The position numbers and the translations under genes are program-made. DNA of 64,000 nucleotides, from assembly GCF_000305785.2 (NCBI RefSeq), contig NC_018868.3:2960270-3024269 (forward strand), in the 5' to 3' direction. The notes below the pieces were generated by a model. It saw only the letters and a list, made by a program, of their open reading frames with translations. It was not told where the DNA came from and did no database searches. This DNA comes from Simiduia agarivorans SA1 = DSM 21679. GTDB lineage: Bacteria; Pseudomonadota; Gammaproteobacteria; Pseudomonadales; Cellvibrionaceae. How positions within the stretch are numbered: position 1 is the stretch's first letter; each line of letters begins with the position of its first letter. Shown here piece after piece: positions 46,954 through 56,285 of the stretch.

Positions 46954-48117
46954 ATGGCTGTAAAGCTGATGAAGGACCTGAACTTAAAAGGCAAGCGCGT
47001 TCTGATTCGTGAAGACCTGAACGTGCCGGTAAAAAATGGCGTGGTCACCAGCGATGCCCGCATCCGTGCCGCACTGCCTACCCTCGAGCTGGCACTGAAC
47101 GCCGGCGCCAAAGTGATTGTGATGTCGCACCTGGGCCGCCCGGAAGAAGGCGTGTTTGACGATGAGTCGTCTCTGGCGCCGGTCGCCGCGCACCTGGGCA
47201 AATTACTCGGTCGTGAAGTGCCGGTAATCAAAGACTGGCAGGCCGGTGTAGACGTGGCTGAGGGCCAGCTGGTGTTGCTGGAAAACGTTCGCTTTAACAA
47301 AGGCGAGAAAAAAGACGACGAGGCTTTGTCAAAAGCCTATGCGGCTCTGTGCGATGTATTCGTTATGGATGCATTCGGCACTGCCCACCGCGCGCAGGCG
47401 TCTACCCATGGCGTAGCTAAATTTGCCCCGGTCGCCTGTGCCGGCCCCTTGCTGGCGGCAGAGCTGGATGCGCTTGAAAAGGCGCTGGCCAAACCGGCGC
47501 GCCCCCTGGTGGCGATTGTGGGCGGTTCCAAGGTTTCGACTAAACTGACCGTACTGGAGTCACTGTCGGACAAGGTGGATCAGCTGATCGTGGGTGGCGG
47601 TATCGCCAATACCTTCCTGGCCGCCAGCGGCAAGAACGTGGGCAGGTCCCTGTGCGAGCACGACCTGATCGATACCGCCAAGGCGCTGATGGCCAAAACC
47701 GACATTCCGGTGCCGGTGGACGTGGTATGCGGCAAGGCGTTTTCAGAAACCGCCAAAGCCGAAGCGAAATCCGCTGACAGCGTGGCCGATGACGACATGA
47801 TTTTTGATATTGGCGCCCAGACCTCGGCCCAATTGGCCGAGATCCTGAAAAACGCCAAAACCATCATCTGGAATGGCCCGGTGGGGGTGTTTGAATTTGA
47901 CCAGTTTGGCGAAGGCACCAAGGCCCTGAGCCTGGCCATTGCCGAATCGCCGGCCTTCTCCATTGCCGGCGGTGGCGACACCCTGGCGGCGGTGGACAAG
48001 TACGGCATTGCCGACAAGGTCTCCTATATTTCCACCGGTGGTGGCGCTTTCCTTGAGTATGTGGAAGGCAAGGTATTGCCTGCGGTTGCGATGCTGGAAT
48101 CGCGCGCGGCGGAATAG
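46954..48117 (+). CDS. pgk: phosphoglycerate kinase
   Basis: 387 residues, the normal size. Visible are R-E-D-L-N-V-P at the N terminus, [16 protein letters not shown] and the C-terminal G-G-G-D-T-L-A-A nucleotide loop. It transfers phosphate between 1,3-bisphosphoglycerate and ADP in glycolysis and gluconeogenesis. GAGGAAAG precedes the ATG. It follows epd by 50 bases and is followed by the second palindromic element. Confidence 0.98.
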   Translation: MAVKLMKDLNLKGKRVLIREDLNVPVKNGVVTSDARIRAALPTLELALNAGAKVIVMSHLGRPEEGVFDDESSLAPVAAHLGKLLGREVPVIKDWQAGVDVAEGQLVLLENVRFNKGEKKDDEALSKAYAALCDVFVMDAFGTAHRAQASTHGVAKFAPVACAGPLLAAELDALEKALAKPARPLVAIVGGSKVSTKLTVLESLSDKVDQLIVGGGIANTFLAASGKNVGRSLCEHDLIDTAKALMAKTDIPVPVDVVCGKAFSETAKAEAKSADSVADDDMIFDIGAQTSAQLAEILKNAKTIIWNGPVGVFEFDQFGEGTKALSLAIAESPAFSIAGGGDTLAAVDKYGIADKVSYISTGGGAFLEYVEGKVLPAVAMLESRAAE

Positions 48118-48138
48118 CATCTGACTGCGATGTTTCCG

Positions 48139-48240
48139 GCCCCTGAGGGTGAATACCCTGGGGGCGTCGACCGCAGGGACGCGGTCGTCGAGCTCCATGG
48201 ATGGATTCACGCGTCCCCCAGGGTGTTTGCCCTCAGGGGC
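48139..48240. repeat. palindromic intergenic element, copy 2
   Basis: Outer arms GCCCCTGAGGG...CCCTGGGGG (48139-48163) and complement (48214-48240) enclose a perfect inner stem CGACCGC/GCGGTCG (48168-48187). The tail then reads GAGCTCCATGGATGGATTC and GCGTCCCCC, matching copy 1 at 45724-45826. It lies in the 263-base gap between pgk and fba. The outer arms differ from copy 1, but the inner architecture is the same. Confidence 0.85.
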
Positions 48241-48380
48241 AGCGCGATAGTGAATTGAGTACCGCTGACAAAGCGCCATAAGAGCGCCAGCACAAAGAAT
48301 TAACAACACTACAGACCGGCTCAGTCGGCACTACACTTACGAGAAGGCGCAAGCCTACAGAGAAAGAGAAGGACACAGCC

Positions 48381-49445
48381 ATGGCATTGATCAGCTTACG
48401 ACAGCTGCTGGATCACGCCGCCGAGCACAACTACGGTGTGCCGGCGTTCAACGTGAACAACTTAGAGCAAATGCGCGCTATTATGGAAGCCGCCAGCAAA
48501 ACCGATTCGCCGGTGATTGTGCAGGCCTCCGCCGGTGCGCGCAAATACGCCGGTGCGCCGTTTCTGCGTCACCTGATTCTGGCGGCGATTGAAGAATTCC
48601 CGCACATTCCCGTGTGTATGCACCAGGATCACGGCACCAGCCCCGCCGTGTGCCAGCGCTCCATTCAGCTGGGCTTTTCCTCTGTGATGATGGATGGCTC
48701 CCTGAAAGAAGACGGCAAAACCCCGGCTGACTACGACTACAACGTACGCGTAACCCAGCAGGCCGTGGCCATGGCGCACGCGTGTGGTGTTTCGGTGGAA
48801 GGTGAACTGGGTTGTCTGGGCTCGCTTGAAACCGGCGAAGCCGGTGAAGAAGATGGTGTGGGCGCTGAAGGCAAGCTCACCCACGACCAGATGCTCACCG
48901 ACCCGGAAGAAGCTGCCGAATTTGTGGCTGCCACCAAGGTGGATGCACTGGCGATTGCCTGTGGCACCAGCCACGGCGCCTACAAGTTCACCCGTCCACC
49001 AACCGGTGATATTCTGGCCATCGACCGCATCAAGGAAATCCACGCCCGCATCCCGTCCACTCACCTGGTCATGCACGGTTCTTCGTCTGTGCCGCAGGAG
49101 TGGCTGGCGGTGATCAACCAGTTTGGTGGCGATATCCCGGAAACCTACGGTGTACCGGTGGAGCAGATCTGCGAAGGCATCAAACACGGTGTTCGCAAGG
49201 TCAATATCGATACCGACCTGCGTCTGGCCAGTACCGGCGCGGTGCGTAAGTTCCTGGCAGAAAATACCCGCGAGTTCGACCCGCGCAAATTCCTGGCCAA
49301 AACCACCGAAGCGATGCGCGATATCTGTATCGCCCGCTATGAAGCGTTCGGCACCGCCGGTCAGGCGTCGAAGATAAAAACCATTAGTCTTGAGGATATG
49401 TACAAGCGCTACGAAAGTGGTAGCCTTGACCCGAATATCAAATAA
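48381..49445 (+). CDS. fbaA: class II fructose-bisphosphate aldolase
   Basis: 354-residue zinc aldolase splitting fructose 1,6-bisphosphate. It has [10 protein letters not shown] near residue 19, H-Q-D-H-G-T zinc region, [15 protein letters not shown] and [14 protein letters not shown] precedes the ATG. It ends the glycolytic cluster and is followed by a strong terminator. Confidence 0.97.
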   Translation: MALISLRQLLDHAAEHNYGVPAFNVNNLEQMRAIMEAASKTDSPVIVQASAGARKYAGAPFLRHLILAAIEEFPHIPVCMHQDHGTSPAVCQRSIQLGFSSVMMDGSLKEDGKTPADYDYNVRVTQQAVAMAHACGVSVEGELGCLGSLETGEAGEEDGVGAEGKLTHDQMLTDPEEAAEFVAATKVDALAIACGTSHGAYKFTRPPTGDILAIDRIKEIHARIPSTHLVMHGSSSVPQEWLAVINQFGGDIPETYGVPVEQICEGIKHGVRKVNIDTDLRLASTGAVRKFLAENTREFDPRKFLAKTTEAMRDICIARYEAFGTAGQASKIKTISLEDMYKRYESGSLDPNIK

Positions 49446-49462
49446 CCTCCAGGGACGCCAAG

Positions 49463-49494
49463 CGGCAGCCGGGGTTCAACCGGCTGCCGTTTTT
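49463..49494 (+). terminator. terminator after fbaA
   Basis: CGGCAGCCGG-N7-CCGGCTGCCG with five T residues right after it. The next start codon follows only four bases later. Confidence 0.92.
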
Positions 49495-49498
49495 ATTC

Positions 49499-50521
49499 AT
49501 GCATCAACCGTTAGCGGAAGATAACACGGCCATTCTCTCGGCCATCGATCAACTGGTACGTCAGTGGCGTCCGCTCACCTTTATTCCCAAGCAGGATCAG
49601 CAGCTCTCTGATTCCGACACGCTGAATGCGTATCTTTCTTATTACGGTCTCGATCAATTGCCTGCTGCGCAGCACGGCTTTGGCTTTCTGAACGTGTCTG
49701 GTGACCGCATCTGTACCCAGTATTGGATGCCGGAAAAACCCTACGGCAAATTATTTCTGGTGCACGGTTACTACGATCATGTGGGCCTTTATCGTCACGC
49801 CATTGAATTCGGTTTGCGCCACAATATGGCGGTGGTGGCGTTTGATTTACCCGGTCATGGTTTAAGCGATGGCGAACGCGCCACAGTGGACGACTTCGAA
49901 CATTACACCGCTGCGCTGGCCGATGTGTTTGAACAAGCGAAAAAATTGCCGGTGGCAGGCCCGAACGTGGGCCTCGCGCAGAGCACCGGCTGTGCGGTGC
50001 TACTAAAGTACCAGCTGGATCGTGCCTCCTGGTTCCAGGCCGAAGCGACGTTTACCGCGCAGATTTTTCTGGCGCCCTTGGTGCGACCCAAAGGCTGGAA
50101 GTTTGGCCGCTTTGCCCATTGGTTGGTGTCGCCCTTTATGGCGAGCCTGCGCCGGGTGTTTTCACAAAACTCCCACGACGAACAATTCCTTGAATTGATT
50201 CAGCGCGATCCGTTACAGCCGCGCATTTTGTCCTTGCGCTGGGTGGGCGCCATGAAACGCTGGATTGCCCAGGCCGAGCAGGCCAGTTGTCTGGATGTGC
50301 CGACGTTAATGATTCAGGGCAACGAAGACCACACGGTGGATTGGCGCTACAACGTGCCGTTGTTGTGCACTAAACTGCCGCGCCACCACATTTACTGGTT
50401 GAATACCGGTATGCACCAGTTAATCAATGAATCGCCTGAGTTGCGCGCGGAATACATGGCGGTGGCCGATTCTTTTGTAGACAGCTTTCTGCGCACCCGC
50501 AAACCTCATGAAGCCGCATGA
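49499..50521 (+). CDS. alpha/beta hydrolase (lysophospholipase-like)
   Basis: 340 residues. It has the oxyanion-type H-G-Y-Y-D-H-V-G near residue 84, F-D-L-P-G-H-G-L-S-D-G, a nucleophile elbow L-A-Q-S-T-G-C, then Asp in G-N-E-D-H-T-V-D and His in N-T-G-M-H-Q-L. The elbow is A-Q-S-T-G rather than the usual G-x-S-x-G. The ATG lies four bases after the fbaA terminator and has no ribosome site, so the message may be nearly leaderless or start inside the terminator region. The substrate is unknown. It overlaps the next gene by 14 bases. Confidence 0.8.
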   Translation: MHQPLAEDNTAILSAIDQLVRQWRPLTFIPKQDQQLSDSDTLNAYLSYYGLDQLPAAQHGFGFLNVSGDRICTQYWMPEKPYGKLFLVHGYYDHVGLYRHAIEFGLRHNMAVVAFDLPGHGLSDGERATVDDFEHYTAALADVFEQAKKLPVAGPNVGLAQSTGCAVLLKYQLDRASWFQAEATFTAQIFLAPLVRPKGWKFGRFAHWLVSPFMASLRRVFSQNSHDEQFLELIQRDPLQPRILSLRWVGAMKRWIAQAEQASCLDVPTLMIQGNEDHTVDWRYNVPLLCTKLPRHHIYWLNTGMHQLINESPELRAEYMAVADSFVDSFLRTRKPHEAA

Positions 50522-50879
50522 ATATCCGGCAGTAGAAGCGTTGTTGCTCGATCAGGTAGGCGCCACCAGTGATATGCCATTTGGCCCCGAGGTCATTTGT
50601 TACCGCGTGTGCGGCAAAATATTCGCCATCCTCGCCTGGCAAGACAGCCCCATGAACCTGAATCTGAAGTGCGAGCCGGGGCGCGCCATGTTACTGCGAG
50701 AACAGTTTGCTGCCATCAAACCCGGCTACCACATGAACAAAAAACACTGGAACACCCTCACATTGGACGGCTCGCTGCCCTTGGATTTTATCCGGGAAGA
50801 AATTCACCATTCCTATGAGCGCGTGGTGGCCGGGCTGAAAAAATCCGAACGGGAATCGTTGAAAGGACCTCGAGCATGA
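50508..50879 (+). CDS. MmcQ/YjbR family DNA-binding-fold protein
   Basis: 123 residues with the family pattern: M-P-F-G-P-E-V-I-C-Y-R-V near residue 23, L-N-L-K-C-E-P-G-R-A, P-G-Y-H-M-N-K-K-H-W-N and S-Y-E-R-V-V-A-G-L near the end. The fold is like the CyaY/double-wing type; cellular function is unknown. It overlaps the hydrolase upstream by 14 bases and the dipeptidase downstream by 4, so all three are coupled. Confidence 0.88.
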   Translation: MKPHEYPAVEALLLDQVGATSDMPFGPEVICYRVCGKIFAILAWQDSPMNLNLKCEPGRAMLLREQFAAIKPGYHMNKKHWNTLTLDGSLPLDFIREEIHHSYERVVAGLKKSERESLKGPRA

Positions 50880-52060
50880 AGAAAATCATTGGAATATTTT
50901 TGACAGTTGCACTGGCGTCGGGTGCCCATGCCGACACGGCCCGGCAAGCGCAGCTGCTGGTTCAGAAGTACCCGGTCGTGGATGGGCATGTGGATCTGCC
51001 TTATCGCTTGCAGGAACATTGGGACGATGTGGCCGTGCGCACCCGGACAGGTGATTTCGATTTTGAGCGCGCGCGCGAAGGTGGTCTGGATGCGCCATTC
51101 ATGTCCATCTATATCCCTGCCACAAAAGAGGGTAAAGGCGCAAAAGCGCTGGCCGACACGCTCATCGATCAGGTGGAGGCGATGGTCTACCGGAACCCGG
51201 AAAAATTTGTCATCGCGCGCACTGCCGACGACATCCGCGCAGCGCACAAGGCCGGAAAGGTCGCGCTGCCTCTGGGCATGGAAAACGGCGCGGCAATTGA
51301 GGGTGATCTGGCCAACTTGCAACACTTTTATGAGCGCGGTATCCGCTATATTACGCTTGCCCATTCGAAGGCCAATCACATTTCGGATTCGTCCTACGAT
51401 AAGACCAAGATCTGGCAGGGGCTCAGTCCCTTTGGTGTGGCGCTGGTAAAAGACATGAACCGCCTGGGCGTTATGGTAGACGTGTCCCATTTGTCGGATG
51501 CAGCGTTTTATCAGGTGCTGGAAATTTCCCAGGTGCCGGTGATTGCCTCGCATTCGTCCTTGCGCCATTTTACCCCGGGGCTTGAGCGCAACGTGGACGA
51601 TAAAATGATGAAAGCGCTGGCGAAAAATGGCGGCGTGTTGATGATCAATTTCGGCAGCTACTTTGTGCACCAGGCGGCGGTTGAATGGAATGATAACCAT
51701 GATGCGGCGGTTGCAGCCTTTGAAGCCTTGCAGGGCGAAAATCTGACCCCGGAGCGGCGCGCTGATTTTGACCGGCGCTACAAAGAAAAATTTCCCTACC
51801 CCTACGCTACGGTTGCGCAGGTGGCAGATCATATCGACCGTGCGGTTCGGATAGCCGGTATCGACCATGTGGGACTGGGCTCTGATTACGATGGGGTAGG
51901 CGATAGCCTGCCAGTGGGCTTGAAGGATGCGTCTAGTTATCCGAACCTGGTGGCTGAATTGCTCAAGCGAAAATACCCGGAACGTGACATTGCCAAAATT
52001 CTCGGTGGCAATGTGCTGCGGGTGATGGAAGCGAACGAGCAGTACGCTGCCGGCAAATAG
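50876..52060 (+). CDS. secreted M19 membrane-dipeptidase family protein
   Basis: 394 residues. The signal peptide is cleaved after A-H-A (residue 19). Zinc ligands H38 and D40 (V-V-D-G-H-V-D) are present, with L-G-M-E-N-G-A (metal E), D-V-S-H-L-S-D, A-S-H-S-S-L-R and G-S-D-Y-D-G. It hydrolyses dipeptides in the periplasm and may support amino-acid scavenging. The start overlaps the YjbR-like stop as ATGA. Confidence 0.94.
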   Translation: MKKIIGIFLTVALASGAHADTARQAQLLVQKYPVVDGHVDLPYRLQEHWDDVAVRTRTGDFDFERAREGGLDAPFMSIYIPATKEGKGAKALADTLIDQVEAMVYRNPEKFVIARTADDIRAAHKAGKVALPLGMENGAAIEGDLANLQHFYERGIRYITLAHSKANHISDSSYDKTKIWQGLSPFGVALVKDMNRLGVMVDVSHLSDAAFYQVLEISQVPVIASHSSLRHFTPGLERNVDDKMMKALAKNGGVLMINFGSYFVHQAAVEWNDNHDAAVAAFEALQGENLTPERRADFDRRYKEKFPYPYATVAQVADHIDRAVRIAGIDHVGLGSDYDGVGDSLPVGLKDASSYPNLVAELLKRKYPERDIAKILGGNVLRVMEANEQYAAGK

Positions 52061-52071
52061 CGGAGGGCTGC

Positions 52072-52971
52072 ATGGCGACGCGCGAATCAACTTCCAATGC
52101 GGCCCGCTGGTTTGTGGGCGCGTCCTTGTTCTCTCTGTCTGCTGCATTGGTGTATTTTTCCTTGCAACTGGCGGCGGTGGTGACCGCGGTGGATAAGCTG
52201 TTGCCAATGGTGCCCCAGCTTCTGGCGCAATCGGATGACTGGCGGGAGGAGGTCAACAGAGGTATCAGCCTTGCTGAAACCCAAACCCCCGTTGCGCTGG
52301 AGACGTTCGATCAGACCCAACGCTGGCTTGAGATGCAAACGCCAGAGCTGTTGCAAGAAGTGGCCGCCATCCGTGTGCTGGTCGATACTCAACTACCGCC
52401 CCTGGTGGCACAGGTCGATCAGTTGCAACAACAATTACCGGCACTGTTACAGGAATCCGCCGCTTTGCGCGAAGCGCTGCCCGGGATACTTGCAGAGTCG
52501 GCCGCCATCCGCGCTTCGGTTCCCCCTATTCTTGCCGAAAGTGCGGCGCTGAGAAGCGATGTTCCGTTGATGCTGGCACAGGCAGGTCAGCTTGCTGATA
52601 AAGCTGGTGAAGCGGGTCGAAAAGCCACGCAAGGCGCGGTAACCGGTGTGTTGCGAATGCCGTTTGATATGCTGCTTGGCGCCGGCGACTTACTGTTCGG
52701 CGGTAAAAAGTTAAGCGATGAAGAAGTATCAGCATTGACGGCGGCAGGTGCCAGACTACTTGCAGACGGTGCGGCAGCCGGCGACCGGGAAGCATTTTCT
52801 GCAGCCTCCGGGCTGACCGGTAGCCTGACCATTAAAGAAAAAATTAACAACCAATGCTGGCGAATTACCGCCTATGGCGGCCACCCGGGCAAACCACCAA
52901 CGTCCTCGGATTTCAAAGCGTGCCTCAACGATGCAGGCGAGTGGGACTTTTCTTTATGGGATAAAAAATGA
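52072..52971 (+). CDS. membrane-anchored coiled-coil protein with 14-residue repeats
   Basis: 299 residues, no family recognised. One membrane segment (about 14-40) is followed by a long helical region (about 85-185) containing about four consecutive 14-residue repeats of the form I-L-A-E-S-A-A-I-R-A-S-V-P-P. A helical amphipathic stretch (G-A-V-T-G-V-L-R-M-P-F-D) and a small C-terminal domain (about 210-299, with I-N-N-Q-C-W-R-I-T and a second Cys) follow. The periodic prolines suggest a segmented rod. It overlaps the next membrane-protein gene by four bases. Confidence 0.7.
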   Translation: MATRESTSNAARWFVGASLFSLSAALVYFSLQLAAVVTAVDKLLPMVPQLLAQSDDWREEVNRGISLAETQTPVALETFDQTQRWLEMQTPELLQEVAAIRVLVDTQLPPLVAQVDQLQQQLPALLQESAALREALPGILAESAAIRASVPPILAESAALRSDVPLMLAQAGQLADKAGEAGRKATQGAVTGVLRMPFDMLLGAGDLLFGGKKLSDEEVSALTAAGARLLADGAAAGDREAFSAASGLTGSLTIKEKINNQCWRITAYGGHPGKPPTSSDFKACLNDAGEWDFSLWDKK

Positions 52972-53357
52972 AGAATTTAATGATCTGTTTCAGCGCCGGC
53001 GCCATCGGCGCGCTGGCCAATAGCCTGGCGGTATGGGCGTTTGGTTATTACGGCGTGAGCCAGAGCATGGGCGTGGCCATTGCGCCGGTACTGACCGCGC
53101 ATTTTCTCTACCCGCGCATTGTTTGGGGTGGGCTCTGGGGTTTGTTGTTCGCATTGCCACTGGGCAGCCGGGGATTTACTCAGGCGGCGGTGTTCAGCCT
53201 GTTTCCCACCGCGTTTCAGTTGTTCGTGGTGTTTCCTTATTTTATGGGCAAGGGCGTCGCGGGTTTATCGCTGGGCACCATGACACCCGTGTTGGTATTG
53301 TTTTTTAATTGGATCTGGGCGCTGGTTACGATGATGAGCTTACGGTTGGCGCGTTAA
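52968..53357 (+). CDS. small integral membrane protein of unknown function
   Basis: 129 residues with about four hydrophobic segments (6-28, 36-50, 52-66 and 72-125 as two helices). No family name can be assigned with confidence. It is translationally coupled (ATGA) to the coiled-coil protein, suggesting the two act together. Confidence 0.75.
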   Translation: MKNLMICFSAGAIGALANSLAVWAFGYYGVSQSMGVAIAPVLTAHFLYPRIVWGGLWGLLFALPLGSRGFTQAAVFSLFPTAFQLFVVFPYFMGKGVAGLSLGTMTPVLVLFFNWIWALVTMMSLRLAR

Positions 53358-53395
53358 TGGCGTTGTAATTGTTAGGTGCCGAGGTGGAATTTGAA

Positions 53396-53482
53396 GGTGG
53401 AATGCGCTGCGCTTATTCCACCCTACGTTCGGGTTCGGGTTCGGATTTGGGTAGGGTGGAATAAGCGAACGCGCATCCCACC
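53396..53482. repeat. inverted repeat GGTGGAAT..TTCCACC, dispersed-type
   Basis: A 31-base left arm (53396-53426, contains GCGCTTATTCCACCCTAC) and an imperfect complementary right arm (53451-53482, contains GTAGGGTGGAATAAGCG) flank a 24-base G/T-rich spacer with two copies of TTCGGG. The motif GTAGGGTGGAATAAGCG is a sequence type scattered between genes in many proteobacteria. It marks the left edge of the AT-rich block. Confidence 0.8.
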
Positions 53483-53624
53483 ACTGTACTATTTCCAAGC
53501 TGTAGGAATTCGACGCCGTTGCACGGTTGCAATAATCGCTGAATCAGAGGGTTTTGCAGCAAGCCGGGTTGATCGGGTTTGGTTATAGTACTGCAGTATG
53601 TTCGTACTGAATTGTAGCAGCTGC

Positions 53625-55583
53625 TTATCTGTTCGTATCGCTATCCTTTGGTCGGCTCTGCATAGCGTTTTTCAGGAAATCACTGATGGCTGAAAAGACC
53701 TTTTGTTTTGAGCCAGGTAAATCAAAATAGTGGTCCTCATCAGCGAGTTCGACCAGCGTAACAGGCAGGCCCAGGCTTTTGGCATTATTGTGAAGCCGAT
53801 AAGCATGTTCCACAGGGGCGCGCTCATCCTTGCTGCCATGGATAATGAGTAGCGGGCCCATATCTTGGTTTATGCTGGCGACTGGCGATAGCCGATAGAG
53901 CATTTCGGGCTCATTTGCGGCGTCACCCAGTTGTTCCATTAACCAGTTGAACTGACGCCTGCTCATACTGGTGTCCTGCATCAGTAGGTTAAGATCTGAA
54001 ACACCGGCGGCACTGAAGGCACATTGAAAAACCTCTGGATGTGTTGCAGCCAGTTGCGCGGCTGCATAGCCTCCATAGCTGAAACCACCAATACATACCG
54101 GCAAATGCTTGAACCTTGGAGTGTTGAGTGTCTCTTGGGTCGAAGCCAGAATGTCGTTCAGCATGCCTGTGCTCCATTCGGCTTTACCGGCTTCCAGAAA
54201 TGCCTTGCCGTAACCTCCGGATCCTCGATAGTTGACTCTGACGACGACGAGACCCTGGCGCGCAAAAAACTCTGCTTGTTGGTCGAAGTAAGGAGTATCG
54301 TATGCTCCGATCGGTCCGCCGTGTATCAGTACCAAGAGACCTTGTGGAGCCACGTTCCGAGGGTAAGTTTGGAAGTAATTGATACGTTGTCCATCACGGT
54401 TGATGAAACGACTGTCTGTTTGGCTGTAGGGCGTTGGATCGAAGTGAGGCAACCTCATTAACTGTAGTGTTGTTCTTCCATTTTTATCGATTATTGAAAA
54501 TTTTCCAGGATGACTACTTGCTTCGGTATATCGAAGGGTGTGGGTGTCGTTGGGGCTGCGGGCAATTTCCACTGATAACTGATCGGACAATTCGAAATTG
54601 TTTTCGTTATTAGAAAAATAGATGTCGCCTATACGGCCTTGATTAATCACCGTCGCTCCGATCAGCTCATGGTTGATCTGGCTTTGAATAAGCTTGATGA
54701 TCTTTCCGTCGCTATGGGTTTCAAGCTGGGTGAATGAATGACTATGGTAGTCTATTTCATATAACGTCTGGTTGTAATCGTTTTCCTTGAAAGTTGCATA
54801 GTATCGATCCTTGGTGCCGTTGTATCCGATTGGAATTAAAGAATCTAACGACACAGTGGGTTCGTCCTCCTCTCCCAGCTTCCATGTATAGACCGATCGT
54901 TCGCCTTGTTGGTTGAATTGCGACAGTTCCATGACTTTGGTGTCAGTAAATTTTAGTGCCGCACTGGGTTGGTTGTTGTGAAAAAACCAACGGACTACAT
55001 ACCCATTTGTAGTTTGTATTTTGTTCTTGGCGGTGACCTCGCCGGCATCTATCAACCGGAATTTTCCGGTACTGCTGGGCGCAGAAAGTATTGTGTCTGG
55101 ATTGAGTGAGTAGACACTTGAATTTCGACTGCTTCGTGCAAAAAGAATGCGGCCTTTCTCTGCGTCGATGTGACTGATCCAGCCTTCAGATTCAATTTCT
55201 TTGAATTGATTAAAAGTTGTCTGATCTTCGCTTATCTTTAACAGGTAGCGCTTTATCTGGGATCGCGTGTTTTCCAGGTTGCCAATGCCAATAACTTCCT
55301 GACTCAGTTCAATTAATAGAACGCGTTTATTCACCCATTGAAGGTTCTGTAACCGGTGCTTATTAAGCTTAAGTTGGTTGAGATTAAAGGGCTGGCTAAT
55401 GCGGGTTTCGGAGTGTTTTACATAGATTTCGCTGATACTGTCCTTTTGCTTTGCATAGGCGAGCTGATCGCCATCTGGACTAAGCCTTACAAAGCTTATT
55501 TCGGTAGCGTCAATGATTGACTCTGCTTTGCCCTTCCCTGCAAAGACTATCATTAAAAGCGCAAATAAAAGGATACGAATCAT
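53625..55583 (-). CDS. S9 family prolyl oligopeptidase, secreted
   Basis: 652 residues. The signal peptide is about residues 1-20. An N-terminal seven-bladed propeller region (about 25-380) precedes the peptidase domain with nucleophile S502 in G-G-F-S-Y-G-G-Y, Asp in H-G-S-K-D-E-R-A-P and His in D-E-D-H-Y-F. It cleaves peptides, often after proline, in the periplasm. Base composition is clearly more AT-rich than the surrounding genes. It overlaps the upstream gene by four bases. Confidence 0.93.
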   Translation of the reverse strand: MIRILLFALLMIVFAGKGKAESIIDATEISFVRLSPDGDQLAYAKQKDSISEIYVKHSETRISQPFNLNQLKLNKHRLQNLQWVNKRVLLIELSQEVIGIGNLENTRSQIKRYLLKISEDQTTFNQFKEIESEGWISHIDAEKGRILFARSSRNSSVYSLNPDTILSAPSSTGKFRLIDAGEVTAKNKIQTTNGYVVRWFFHNNQPSAALKFTDTKVMELSQFNQQGERSVYTWKLGEEDEPTVSLDSLIPIGYNGTKDRYYATFKENDYNQTLYEIDYHSHSFTQLETHSDGKIIKLIQSQINHELIGATVINQGRIGDIYFSNNENNFELSDQLSVEIARSPNDTHTLRYTEASSHPGKFSIIDKNGRTTLQLMRLPHFDPTPYSQTDSRFINRDGQRINYFQTYPRNVAPQGLLVLIHGGPIGAYDTPYFDQQAEFFARQGLVVVRVNYRGSGGYGKAFLEAGKAEWSTGMLNDILASTQETLNTPRFKHLPVCIGGFSYGGYAAAQLAATHPEVFQCAFSAAGVSDLNLLMQDTSMSRRQFNWLMEQLGDAANEPEMLYRLSPVASINQDMGPLLIIHGSKDERAPVEHAYRLHNNAKSLGLPVTLVELADEDHYFDLPGSKQKVFSAISDFLKNAMQSRPKDSDTNR

Positions 55584-56191
55584 GATTTGATGTCAGTCGT
55601 TGATTTCTGAAAGGATTTCAACAGCTTCTCCTGTGCAGGATCTCTCATGGCGCGGCCATTGATCTTTTCCATTGATTTGAGCGCAGGGGCTAACTGGCTG
55701 AGAATCTGTGGCCATTGTTCGAAACCGCGATTGTGAAGCTCTACCTTCACACTGTGTTCGCTTCGTAGTTTATCGATGGCGAGATGCCCTGCATAAGCAA
55801 TCGAACCAGGTTCAACTATCAGGCGCCAGCGTTCGTCGTCCTCTCGGCCAAGAGAATACGGCAAATTGAAGTATGGAATTTCTATGGTGGTGATTTGGTA
55901 TGTGCCGGCTGGCAGCACTACATAAACAAAGCCTTGACTGGGTGCATTGAATTCAATGGTCCGTGCTCCGGCGTAATCTTTACCTCTGATGCTCCGTAGT
56001 GGCAAGGGCGCCAGATATATTTTGGTGGTTTGCGTTTTAACGTCCAGTGATAACACCAGTAAACCCTGATTGGATTCAATATTCGCGGGAGATTGCAGTG
56101 ACTGCAGAGTCAGACCGGCAGAGCTCACATCAGCAGAAACGAGCAGTGTATAAAAAACAACCAAAAAAAATCTGTAAAAGTCAAATTTCAT
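55580..56191 (-). CDS. secreted protein of unknown function, beta-rich
   Basis: 203 residues from ATG 56191, which directly precedes a signal peptide (M-K-F-D-F-Y-R-F-F then a hydrophobic run, likely cut near A-D-V-S-S-A). The middle reads V-L-P-A-G-T-Y-Q-I-T-T-I, then W-R-L-I-V-E-P-G-S-I-A-Y-A-G-H-L. The same pattern occurs in the divergent lipoprotein (V-P-P-G-T-Y-M-V-S-D-V and F-T-V-E-A-G-Q-V-T-D-I-G-T-L), so the two share a domain. It is coupled to the S9 peptidase gene. Confidence 0.75.
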   Translation of the reverse strand: MKFDFYRFFLVVFYTLLVSADVSSAGLTLQSLQSPANIESNQGLLVLSLDVKTQTTKIYLAPLPLRSIRGKDYAGARTIEFNAPSQGFVYVVLPAGTYQITTIEIPYFNLPYSLGREDDERWRLIVEPGSIAYAGHLAIDKLRSEHSVKVELHNRGFEQWPQILSQLAPALKSMEKINGRAMRDPAQEKLLKSFQKSTTDIKS

Positions 56192-56285
56192 GGTCTGTAA
56201 CCATTTCCTTTGCTTGTGCATTACTGCAATAGGGTGTCAAATGATTGCGGGAATTCAACCGAGTATATCCTTGGAGGACTTTGCA

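Noticed and set aside
50813..52207. 464-residue minus-strand ORF opposite the M19 dipeptidase
   Set aside because: The plus-strand gene has signal peptide and zinc motifs; the reverse frame has none and is a shadow.
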